Shown here: positions 1 to 5,186 of the stretch, piece after piece
How positions within the stretch are numbered: position 1 is the stretch's first letter
Layout of the letters: each line of letters begins with the position of its first letter
Assembly (NCBI GenBank): GCA_030627585.1
Contig: DAOURU010000104.1
Location: 1 to 5,186, forward strand
DNA length: 5,186 nucleotides
Source: Bacillota bacterium
GTDB taxonomy: Bacteria > Bacillota > DSM-12270 > Thermacetogeniales > Thermacetogeniaceae
Reading direction: 5' to 3'
Made by a program: the position numbers and the translations under genes
The notes under the pieces: model-generated
The model's database searches: none
Seen by the model: only the letters and a program-made list of their open reading frames with translations
Told to the model about the DNA's origin: nothing

Positions 1-713
1 ATCAGTATCAGGTAATTTTGAAGCCCTCTCCGGATGATGTCATCAACCTTTACCTCAACAGTTTGGCCTATTTGGGGATTGACCTGGAGAGCCACGATGT
101 CCGCTTTGTAGAGGACAACTGGGAATCCCCCACACTGGGAGCCTGGGGACTCGGCTGGGAGGTTTGGCTGGACGGGATGGAGATAACCCAGTTTACATAT
201 TTTCAGCAGTGCGGGGGAATTGACTGCCGGCCTGTGAGCGCAGAAATCACTTACGGGATTGAGCGGATCGCCATGTACATTCAGAAAGTGGACAGTGTTT
301 TCGATGTTGTCTGGACCGGAGACATCACCTACGGCGACGTGCACCACCAGGGGGAGGTGGACTACTCCCGCTATAACTTCGAAGCTGCCGACACGGCCAT
401 GCTTTGCACTCTTTTTGATATGTATGAAAACGAAGCAACCCGCGTGATCGAAAAGGGTTTGGTGCAGCCGGCTTACGATTATGTGCTGAAGTGCTCCTAC
501 ACCTTTAACTTATTGGAGGCGCGGGGGGCCTTGAGCGTTTCTGAGCGCACCTCTTACATTGCCCGCGTCCGGCACCTGGCGCGCCTTTGCGCCCAGGGCT
601 ATCTCGCCCTGCGGGAGCGGCTCGGCTACCCCCTTTTGAAGGATGCCGCAGCGCGCGCCCGGCTGGGGCTTCCCCCGCTGGAAGAAGGAAAAAGGGCATG
701 GGAGTCTGCCTGA
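1..713 (+). CDS. glyQ: Glycine--tRNA ligase alpha subunit, 5'-truncated by window edge
   Basis: This is the catalytic alpha subunit of the bacterial two-subunit (alpha2beta2) glycyl-tRNA synthetase. It activates glycine with ATP and, with the beta subunit, charges tRNA-Gly in the cytoplasm. The reading frame is open from base 3 to the TGA at 711-713, giving 236 residues. It begins [12 protein letters not shown], which matches an internal stretch of GlyQ (QFQVIMKPSPD in B. subtilis), so the TTG at 18 is an internal leucine codon and not a start. About 75 N-terminal residues, including class II motif 1, lie outside the window. Seen here are the family signatures [12 protein letters not shown] and [18 protein letters not shown], then [13 protein letters not shown] (from base 246), which is the class II motif 3 arginine region. 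The C-terminal helices are followed by a short acidic/basic tail ending at RAWESA. It is the first gene of the pair with glyS, 86 nt downstream. Any T-box leader would be upstream and is not visible. Confidence 0.96.
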   Translation, partial: QYQVILKPSPDDVINLYLNSLAYLGIDLESHDVRFVEDNWESPTLGAWGLGWEVWLDGMEITQFTYFQQCGGIDCRPVSAEITYGIERIAMYIQKVDSVFDVVWTGDITYGDVHHQGEVDYSRYNFEAADTAMLCTLFDMYENEATRVIEKGLVQPAYDYVLKCSYTFNLLEARGALSVSERTSYIARVRHLARLCAQGYLALRERLGYPLLKDAAARARLGLPPLEEGKRAWESA

Positions 714-716
714 AAA

Positions 717-733
717 TCCCGGCCCAACCGGGA
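717..733 (+). other. Small GC-rich hairpin in the glyQ-glyS spacer
   Basis: TCCCGG (717-722) and CCGGGA (728-733) are perfect inverted repeats around a 5-nt CCCAA loop, three bases after the glyQ stop. No T tract follows, so it does not look like an intrinsic terminator. It could protect the end of glyQ mRNA or be incidental. The remaining spacer to base 783 shows nothing else I can name. Confidence 0.3.
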
Positions 734-783
734 GAACCTGATCTGCAAGCTTCTGACAGGCAGGATTTCAAAAGGCGAGAGGT

Positions 784-791
784 AAAGGAGG
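784..791 (+). promoter_or_regulatory. Ribosome binding site of glyS
   Basis: AAAGGAGG is a near-perfect Shine-Dalgarno sequence. It lies 8 nt before the GTG at 800, and this spacing decides in favour of the GTG start, which also gives the expected N-terminus MDFLLEIGTEELPAR. Confidence 0.9.
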
Positions 792-799
792 CATAATTT

Positions 800-2869
800 G
801 TGGATTTCTTGCTGGAAATTGGAACCGAAGAGCTTCCGGCGCGGTTCGTTGAGCCCGCCCTTAATCAGCTTGAGGAATTAGGGAGAGAAATGCTCACCGA
901 AAACAGGATCGGTTTCGAGGGAATTGAAACTTACGGGACACCCCGCCGGCTTGCTCTTTACATTGTTAAAATTGAGGAGAGCCAGGCTGATCTTGTCGAG
1001 GAAGTGAAGGGGCCCCCCTGGCGCGCCGCTTTTGATGAGGCCGGCCGACCTACGAAGGCGGCGCATGGTTTTGCCCGGAGCCAGGGGGTTTCAGTTGCAG
1101 ACCTGGTCGTGCAGGAGACGCCGGCCGGGGAATATGTTTTTGCCCGGAAACGCATTCCGGGCCGGCCGACCCGGGAGGTCCTGCGCGAGCAGCTCCCCCG
1201 TTTAATTACCGGTTTATCTTTCCCCAAGCCGATGCGGTGGGGGGACCGGGAATTGAAATTCGCCCGCCCGATCCGCTGGCTCTTATCCCTTTTAGGGGAA
1301 GAGGTGGTTGACTTTGCGCTGGATGATTTAAAACCGGGGCGGATTACCCACGGGGTGCGCTTTTTTGCAGAGGGTCCGATAGTGATCCCGAGGCCGCAGG
1401 AATACCTGGAGAAGATGCGGTGTGCCTTTGTCATTGCGGATCAGGCTGCGCGCAAAAAGATGATCTGGGAAGGCGCGCAGGCAGAGGCCGCCCGCGCCGG
1501 GGGAAAGGTCCTTCCCAATGAGGAACTGCTGGAAGAAATAACCCATCTCGTCGAATATCCAACCCCTCTCTGCGGCAGCTTTTCACCCCGCTTTTTGCGG
1601 CTTCCTCCTGAAGCAATCATCACTCCCATGCAAGAGCACCAGCGGTATTTCCCGGTCTGGAACGAGCAGGGAAGCCTGCTTCCCAAGTTTGTCTTCTTTT
1701 GTAACGGGCCTGTCAGGGACCCCGACCTGGTCCGGGAAGGCAACGAGAAGGTGCTGCGGGCGCGGCTGCAAGACGCGGAGTTTTTCTACGAAGAGGATTT
1801 AAAAACACCCCTCGCGGCCCGGGTGGAAAAACTGAAATCAATCGTTTTCCTTGAGGGCCTGGGAACGATCTACGACAAGGCGGCGCGCCTTGTGGCTTTG
1901 AGCCGCTATCTGGGAAGCGCTCTCAAACTGACGGAAAAACAGCGGGCGGCGGCAGAGCGGGGGGCTTTCCTTGCGAAGGCGGATCTGGTTACGAGCATGG
2001 TCTACGAATTTCCGGAACTGCAGGGAATTATGGGAGCCGAATATGCCGGTGCGGGCGGCGAAAAAAAGGATGTCTGCCAGGCAATCAGGGAGCACTACCG
2101 GCCCCGCTTCGCAGGGGACGCCCTTCCGAAGACAAAACCGGGGGCTGTCGTCGCTCTCGCTGATAAAATTGACAACCTTGTAGGCTGCTTCGGTTTGGGC
2201 CTCGAACCGACAGGCTCCCAGGACCCTTATGCACTGCGCCGCCAGGCCTTGGGAATTTGCCACATCACCCTCGCCCATAAATTTGATTTCTCACTGGCCG
2301 ATCTGGTCGCACAGGCTTACCAGGCCTACCGGGAAGCAGCATTTAAGGCATCCCGCGCTGCGGTTCAGGCAAGTTTAGGGGATTTTTTCCGCGCCCGGCT
2401 CCGCAACCTTTTCCTGGATCAGGGCTATAGCTACGATCTTGTCGAGGCGGCGCTGGGCCCCACGCACGACCGCCTGCTCGCCGTGCGGGCGCGCCTGGAA
2501 GCGCTGGTTGATTTGAGAGAAACACCGGCATTCGAGGCCCTCCTGACGGCTTATACCAGAGCGGCAAACCTGGCGCGGCATGCCGCACATGACAACGTCA
2601 ATCCCGGTCTGTTTACAGAAGAAGAAGAGCAGGAGCTTTACCGCGCCTGGGAAAAGATTAAAAAAGATGTGAGGCGCTTTGTCCGGAAATATGATTTCAA
2701 GCAGGCGCTGCTCGCAGGGGCCTTGCTCGTGGAGCCTATTGACAGCTTCTTCAGCGGAGTTATGGTAATGGTGGACGATCGGGCTTTACGAGAAAACCGT
2801 CTTGCCCTCCTTAAGGATATCGCGGCGACGCTGGAGGAACTCGGGGACCTTGGAAAAATCGTCCGGTAG
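800..2869 (+). CDS. glyS: Glycine--tRNA ligase beta subunit
   Basis: This is the beta subunit of the tetrameric glycyl-tRNA synthetase. It binds tRNA-Gly and is required for aminoacylation by the GlyQ alpha subunit in the cytoplasm. The gene is intact: 689 codons from GTG to TAG, the usual length for the family (about 680-700). The N-terminus LLEIGTEELPARF is the hallmark of the family. Further conserved blocks are TYGTPRRLAL (about 44-53), FPKPMRWGDR (141-150), PIRWLLSLLG (157-166) and ITPMQEHQRYFPV (274-286). An HD-type domain covers roughly 345-485, with FLAKADLVTSMVYEFPELQG (390-409), LADKIDNLVG (453-462) and PTGSQDPYALRRQALG (470-485). The C-terminal DALR-like anticodon-binding region (about 580-680) contains FFSGVMVMVDD (650-660) and NRLALLKDIA (666-675). 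No key block is missing. It follows glyQ by 86 nt and is probably co-transcribed with it, since no convincing terminator separates them. Confidence 0.98.
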   Translation: MDFLLEIGTEELPARFVEPALNQLEELGREMLTENRIGFEGIETYGTPRRLALYIVKIEESQADLVEEVKGPPWRAAFDEAGRPTKAAHGFARSQGVSVADLVVQETPAGEYVFARKRIPGRPTREVLREQLPRLITGLSFPKPMRWGDRELKFARPIRWLLSLLGEEVVDFALDDLKPGRITHGVRFFAEGPIVIPRPQEYLEKMRCAFVIADQAARKKMIWEGAQAEAARAGGKVLPNEELLEEITHLVEYPTPLCGSFSPRFLRLPPEAIITPMQEHQRYFPVWNEQGSLLPKFVFFCNGPVRDPDLVREGNEKVLRARLQDAEFFYEEDLKTPLAARVEKLKSIVFLEGLGTIYDKAARLVALSRYLGSALKLTEKQRAAAERGAFLAKADLVTSMVYEFPELQGIMGAEYAGAGGEKKDVCQAIREHYRPRFAGDALPKTKPGAVVALADKIDNLVGCFGLGLEPTGSQDPYALRRQALGICHITLAHKFDFSLADLVAQAYQAYREAAFKASRAAVQASLGDFFRARLRNLFLDQGYSYDLVEAALGPTHDRLLAVRARLEALVDLRETPAFEALLTAYTRAANLARHAAHDNVNPGLFTEEEEQELYRAWEKIKKDVRRFVRKYDFKQALLAGALLVEPIDSFFSGVMVMVDDRALRENRLALLKDIAATLEELGDLGKIVR

Positions 2870-2916
2870 TATTTATTTCCAGGAAAAATTGCCATAAAAA
2901 AGAAGGACTTTTTATT

Positions 2917-2944
2917 TTGAAATCGTATATATTTATAATATATT
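2917..2944 (+). promoter_or_regulatory. Candidate sigma-A promoter for the regulator/PDRP/PPDK operon
   Basis: TTGAAA (2917-2922, 5/6 to TTGACA) and TATATT (2939-2944, 5/6 to TATAAT) are separated by 16 nt, a plausible housekeeping promoter with transcription starting near 2951. An exact TATAAT also sits at 2934-2939, but its 17-nt partner TTTATT (2911-2916) is weak. In such AT-rich DNA, hexamers arise easily by chance. Confidence 0.45.
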
Positions 2945-2973
2945 TTTAAAAGAAAAAGCTGAAATAGTATAAC
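2945..2973 (+). promoter_or_regulatory. Second, weaker candidate promoter overlapping the operator-like site
   Basis: TTTAAA (2945-2950, 4/6) and TATAAC (2968-2973, 5/6) are 17 nt apart. If it is used, its -10 element lies inside the CcpN-like box at 2966-2976, so repressor binding would block it directly. The evidence is base matching only. Confidence 0.25.
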
Positions 2974-2976
2974 ACA
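2966..2976 (-). promoter_or_regulatory. Candidate CcpN-type operator
   Basis: Read on the minus strand this is TGTGTTATACT. It matches at all 11 positions the operator consensus TRTGHYATAYW that I recall for B. subtilis CcpN (at gapB, pckA and sr1). It stands about 90 bases before the coding region of a CcpN homologue and just downstream of, or overlapping, candidate promoter elements, which suggests autoregulation. A second, poor copy (8/11) may lie at 2888-2898. Bacillus targets usually carry two sites. That this protein keeps the same specificity is inference. Confidence 0.4.
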
Positions 2977-3052
2977 TTTTATAAATAAAGTATTAAGAGC
3001 GGATATCGCAAAATGAGTCGAAATCATCTCACGGAACAGAAAATCAACAAAA

Positions 3053-3058
3053 GAGAGG
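3053..3058 (+). promoter_or_regulatory. Ribosome binding site that places the regulator start
   Basis: GAGAGG is the only good Shine-Dalgarno-like sequence before the regulator. A start 9 nt downstream would fall on the ATC codon at 3068. This is exactly where alignment with B. subtilis CcpN (TIELNKRQEQIL) expects translation to begin, but no ATG, GTG or TTG is present there. Confidence 0.55.
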
Positions 3059-3067
3059 TTTTTCGCC

Positions 3068-3703
3068 ATCGAACTGACATCCCGCCAGGAACAAATCCTT
3101 GAAATTGTAAAAAGACATGCTCCAATTACAGGAGAGCAGATCGCTTCGATGCTCAACATGCGGCGTGCCACTCTGCGGCCGGATTTGACTGTTTTAACGA
3201 TGGCGGGTTTATTGGAAGCCAGGCCGCGGGTGGGTTATTTTTGCAGCGGGAAAACCCCCCGCATGCTGGCAGCCGAAGAAATCCGCCGCTTGAAGGTCGA
3301 GGAAGTGAAGGCGGTGCCGGTTGTTGTCGAAGGCGATACCTCTGTTTATGATTCCATTGTGGCCCTTTTTACAGAAGATGCGGGAACGCTTTTTATCGTT
3401 TCCAGCGAAGGATACCTGGAGGGTGTGGTTTCCCGCAAGGATCTCCTGAAAGTAGCGCTGGGACAGATCGACCTGCATAAGATCCCGGTCCGGGTGGTGA
3501 TGACCCGCGTTCCGAATGTAGTTACTGTAAGTGGAGAAGAGTCTGTTTACGAGGCGGGGCGCAAGCTCTTTGAGCACGAGATTGATGCCTTGCCCGTCGT
3601 TGTTCCGCTGGCGAGTGAAGGAAAAGAGAGGTTTAAAGTGACGGGGCGGTTTACGAAAAGTACCGTTGTGCGGATTTTTGTGGAGCTGGGGGAAGGCAAA
3701 TAA
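3068..3703 (+). CDS. ccpN: CcpN-type transcriptional repressor, winged helix plus two CBS domains; start codon non-canonical or damaged
   Basis: This resembles B. subtilis CcpN (YqzB), a DNA-binding repressor of gluconeogenic genes whose CBS domains sense the cell's nucleotide/energy state. Numbering from the ATC at 3068, it has 211 residues against 212 in B. subtilis. A DeoR-like winged helix fills about 3-60, with RQEQILEIV (6-14), [10 protein letters not shown] (20-29), RATLRPDL (33-40) and [14 protein letters not shown] (45-58). CBS domain 1 spans about 82-132 ([26 protein letters not shown]) and CBS domain 2 about 140-205 ([28 protein letters not shown]). The frame is open back to a TGA at 3014, but the first standard start is the ATG at 3149, which would delete the first part of the helix-turn-helix. 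I therefore place the start at 3068 provisionally. CTG at 3074 is another option, as is the ATG at 3013 with a one-base frameshift in the T run 3059-3063. PDRP follows 25 nt later, as in Bacillus. The function is firm at family level; the ligand and targets are inferred. Confidence 0.85.
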   Translation: MELTSRQEQILEIVKRHAPITGEQIASMLNMRRATLRPDLTVLTMAGLLEARPRVGYFCSGKTPRMLAAEEIRRLKVEEVKAVPVVVEGDTSVYDSIVALFTEDAGTLFIVSSEGYLEGVVSRKDLLKVALGQIDLHKIPVRVVMTRVPNVVTVSGEESVYEAGRKLFEHEIDALPVVVPLASEGKERFKVTGRFTKSTVVRIFVELGEGK

Positions 3704-3709
3704 GTTTGA

Positions 3710-3715
3710 GAGGGG
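3710..3715 (+). promoter_or_regulatory. Ribosome binding site of the PDRP gene
   Basis: GAGGGG lies 13 nt before the ATG at 3729, which is longer than usual spacing. No standard in-frame start lies nearer, and the ATG at 3716 is in another frame. Some coupling to termination of the regulator gene at 3703 is possible. Confidence 0.5.
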
Positions 3716-3728
3716 ATGTTGTCCAGTT

Positions 3729-4547
3729 ATGAGCGTTCCGGTAATTTATATAGTTTCTGACTCACTAGGAGAAACGGCAGAATTTGTGGCGCGCGCTGCG
3801 GCAAGCCAGTTTAATGCAGGGAGATTTGAAATCAGGCGCGTTCCTTATGTAAGCGAAAAAAGCGTCCTCGCCCAGATTGTGGAAGAGGCGAGTGCAGTAC
3901 CCAGCGTGATTGCTTATACGCTGGTGATTCCCGGTTTGAAGGAAGAACTGGAAGAAATGGCCCGTGCCAGCAACATTCCAACCGTAGATATTTTAGGTCC
4001 TATGCTGGAGGCCTTGACCCGAACCACAGATTTAGTTCCAAAAATGCAGGCAGGTCTGCTCCACCGCCTGGATGACCAGTACTTTCGCAGGGTGGAAGCA
4101 GTTGAGTTTGCGGTAAAATATGACGACGGCAAGGATCCCCGGGGCCTGCTTCACGCCGATGTCGTGCTGATCGGTGTTTCCCGCACTTCAAAAACCCCGG
4201 TTTGCATGTATCTGGCTCATAAACGGATTAAAGCGGCCAATGTTCCTCTCGTCCCGGAGGTGGCGCCGCCCGCCGAACTGTTTAAAATTCCGGCCCGAAA
4301 AATCATCGGTCTTACGATTAAATCCCATCCGCTCAACCAGATCCGCCAGGAGCGCTTAAAAACTCTGGGATTGACCACCGAGGCGGAGTACGCCAATTTA
4401 GAGCGCATCCAAAGGGAGCTGGCTTATGCCGACCGGCTGATGGCTCAGTTGGGGTGTCCGGTGATTGATGTCACCAATAAAGCAGTGGAAGAGACGGCAA
4501 GCAAGGTTTTAGAAATTTATTATAAGGGGGAGCGAGATGCAAGATAA
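3729..4547 (+). CDS. Pyruvate, phosphate dikinase regulatory protein (PDRP, DUF299 family)
   Basis: This is a cytoplasmic bifunctional enzyme that inactivates PPDK by ADP-dependent phosphorylation of an active-site threonine and reactivates it by Pi-dependent dephosphorylation. The ATG at 3729 gives 272 residues beginning [18 protein letters not shown], the usual family N-terminus. A longer frame from 3666 adds 21 residues that lie inside the preceding gene and is rejected. Visible signatures are SDSLGETAE (10-18), ILGPMLEAL (88-96), [20 protein letters not shown] (120-139), and the P-loop-like GVSRTSKT (149-156) with K155 and T156. Then come [18 protein letters not shown] (161-178), the arginine-rich [11 protein letters not shown] (205-215) and the closing [13 protein letters not shown] (245-257). 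The relative in B. subtilis is YqfL, encoded next to ccpN and reported to modulate CcpN activity. Here the gene for its expected substrate, PPDK, follows directly with an 11-nt overlap, which supports the PPDK role over a PEP synthase role. The symbol is left blank because names vary (ppsR, yqfL). Confidence 0.95.
   Translation: MSVPVIYIVSDSLGETAEFVARAAASQFNAGRFEIRRVPYVSEKSVLAQIVEEASAVPSVIAYTLVIPGLKEELEEMARASNIPTVDILGPMLEALTRTTDLVPKMQAGLLHRLDDQYFRRVEAVEFAVKYDDGKDPRGLLHADVVLIGVSRTSKTPVCMYLAHKRIKAANVPLVPEVAPPAELFKIPARKIIGLTIKSHPLNQIRQERLKTLGLTTEAEYANLERIQRELAYADRLMAQLGCPVIDVTNKAVEETASKVLEIYYKGERDAR
4524..4531 (+). promoter_or_regulatory. Ribosome binding site of ppdK, inside the PDRP gene
   Basis: AAGGGGGA lies 5 nt before the ATG at 4537, within the last codons of the PDRP gene. 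The site and the overlap indicate translation coupled to the upstream gene. A GGGG core rather than GGAGG suggests a moderate site. Confidence 0.7.
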
Positions 4548-5186
4548 AAAATATGTTTACCTGCTCGACGAGGGAAGGGCCGACATGAAGTATCTGCTTG
4601 GGGGGAAGGGGGCAGGACTGGCTGAAATGACCAATCTCGGCCTCCCCGTGCCGCCTGGTTTTACCATTACAACAGAGGCCTGCAATGAATACAGCGCTCA
4701 GAAGGAGTTCCCGCCCGGTCTCGAAGAGCAGATCCAGGCCGCTTTGCGAAAACTGGAGGAAAGAGCCGGAAAAACCTTCGGGGATCTCCGGAATCCGCTT
4801 CTTGTTTCGGTTCGTTCGGGGGCAGCCATTTCTATGCCGGGGATGATGGATACCGTCCTGAACCTGGGTCTTAACGATCAAACTGTCCAGGCCCTGGCGG
4901 CAGCAACAGGAGACGAGCGTTTTGCGCTGGATTGCTACAGGCGGTTCATTCAAATGTTCAGTGACATCGTACTCGGGATCGAGCACTCCCGGTTCGAAGA
5001 GGTGCTTGCCAGGTACAAGCAGCAGTACGACTTCCAGCACGACCACCAGCTTGGCCCCGAGCATTTAAAGGCCGTGATCCGGGAATACAAAGAAATCGTA
5101 AAATCAACGACGGGAGAAGATTTTCCGCAGGATCCCATGACCCAACTGCGGCTGGCCGTAAAGGCGGTTTTTGATTCCTGGAACAA
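4537..5186 (+). CDS. ppdK: Pyruvate, phosphate dikinase, N-terminal part, cut by window edge
   Basis: PPDK interconverts pyruvate + ATP + Pi and PEP + AMP + PPi. In anaerobes it can serve PPi-linked glycolysis or gluconeogenesis. The frame runs open from the ATG at 4537 to the last base, giving 216 complete codons of a protein usually about 870-890 residues long, so only the first part of the ATP-grasp nucleotide-binding domain is present. Signatures are [12 protein letters not shown] (20-31), [14 protein letters not shown] (36-49), [20 protein letters not shown] (88-107), LNLGLND (108-114), [10 protein letters not shown] (134-143) and EDFPQDP (194-200). K24 and R93 correspond by position to the ATP-binding K22 and R92 of the Clostridium symbiosum enzyme. 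The conserved MMDT after the arginine and the close overall match favour PPDK over PEP synthase. The phosphohistidine domain and the threonine targeted by PDRP lie outside the window. The gene overlaps the PDRP gene by 11 nt (4537-4547) in another frame. Confidence 0.96.
   Translation, partial: MQDKKYVYLLDEGRADMKYLLGGKGAGLAEMTNLGLPVPPGFTITTEACNEYSAQKEFPPGLEEQIQAALRKLEERAGKTFGDLRNPLLVSVRSGAAISMPGMMDTVLNLGLNDQTVQALAAATGDERFALDCYRRFIQMFSDIVLGIEHSRFEEVLARYKQQYDFQHDHQLGPEHLKAVIREYKEIVKSTTGEDFPQDPMTQLRLAVKAVFDSWN

Larger units (their letters stand above)
2870..3067 (+). other. AT-rich intergenic control region between glyS and the regulator gene
   Basis: These 198 bases are dominated by A and T runs, in sharp contrast to the GC-rich genes on both sides. 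They hold promoter-like hexamers and one operator-like element, listed separately. Inverted repeats seen are ATAAAAA (2894-2900) with TTTTTAT (2909-2915), and ATATAT (2927-2932) with ATATAT (2938-2943). Both stems are made only of A and T and are too weak to call a terminator, so transcription may run through from glyS. A 29-codon ORF begins at the ATG at 3013 but lacks a good ribosome binding site. No tRNA, small RNA or riboswitch structure is recognisable. Confidence 0.7.

Noticed and set aside
587..796. Plus-strand 69-codon ORF running from the glyQ end into the spacer
   Set aside because: Mostly an out-of-frame reading of glyQ. Its codons contain no recognisable motif and it ends just before the glyS start.
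958..1434. Minus-strand ORF of 158 codons, with others at 1441-1743 and 1838-2278
   Set aside because: These are antisense shadows of glyS with composition typical of GC-rich reverse frames and no family features.
2888..2898. Second CcpN box
   Set aside because: It matches only 8 of 11 consensus positions, which is expected by chance in AT-rich DNA.
2894..2918. Intrinsic terminator after glyS (ATAAAAA / TTTTTAT inverted repeat plus T run)
   Set aside because: The 7-bp stem has only A-T pairs and would be very unstable. Without GC pairs it does not meet the usual requirement for an intrinsic terminator.
2638..3171. Minus-strand ORF of 177 codons spanning the spacer
   Set aside because: Most of its length is antisense to glyS and the regulator. 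The spacer part is low-complexity (K/F/I/Y-rich) from AT-rich DNA. There is no recognisable domain and no ribosome site I could support.
3149..3703. Regulator called from the first ATG as a 184-residue protein
   Set aside because: It would start in the middle of the helix-turn-helix. Clear homology to CcpN runs in frame for about 27 residues upstream.
3666..3728. Longer PDRP start adding 21 residues
   Set aside because: The extension lies inside the regulator gene in another frame and has no family similarity. [15 protein letters not shown] from 3729 is the standard N-terminus.
4471..5064. Minus-strand ORF of 197 codons, and the one at 4950-5186
   Set aside because: Both are antisense shadows of ppdK, whose own frame is open to the window edge and strongly matches its family.

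Overview
The window looks like a chromosomal segment from a Gram-positive, Clostridia-type Firmicute. I infer a Peptococcaceae or Thermoanaerobacterales-like anaerobe, but no species can be read from it. The reasons are the glyQ-glyS two-subunit glycyl-tRNA synthetase, the glyS - CcpN-type regulator - PPDK regulatory protein order shared with Bacillus subtilis (glyQ-glyS-ccpN-yqfL), strong AGGAGG-type ribosome binding sites, a GTG start, and moderately GC-rich coding DNA next to one very AT-rich spacer. All five genes lie on the + strand.

Layout: 1-713 is the 3' three quarters of glyQ, whose 5' end lies left of the window. After an 86-nt spacer with a small GC hairpin, 800-2869 is a complete glyS. 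Bases 2870-3067 are the only sizeable intergenic stretch. It is strikingly AT-rich, carries promoter-like hexamers, and has an 11-bp match to the B. subtilis CcpN operator consensus. From about 3068 to 3703 is a CcpN-type repressor (winged helix plus two CBS domains) whose 5' end has no ATG, GTG or TTG where homology demands a start. Bases 3729-4547 encode the pyruvate, phosphate dikinase regulatory protein (PDRP, DUF299). From 4537 to the right edge is the N-terminal quarter of pyruvate, phosphate dikinase (PPDK), overlapping the PDRP gene by 11 nt.

The window joins two modules. The first charges tRNA-Gly. The second controls the pyruvate/PEP node: a metabolite-sensing repressor, a bifunctional kinase/phosphorylase that switches PPDK off and on, and PPDK itself, all apparently co-transcribed. 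I see no mobile element, RNA gene, CRISPR array or plainly novel system. The points worth a second look are the regulator's missing start codon, the candidate autoregulatory operator in front of it, and the overlap of the enzyme gene with the gene for its own modifier.
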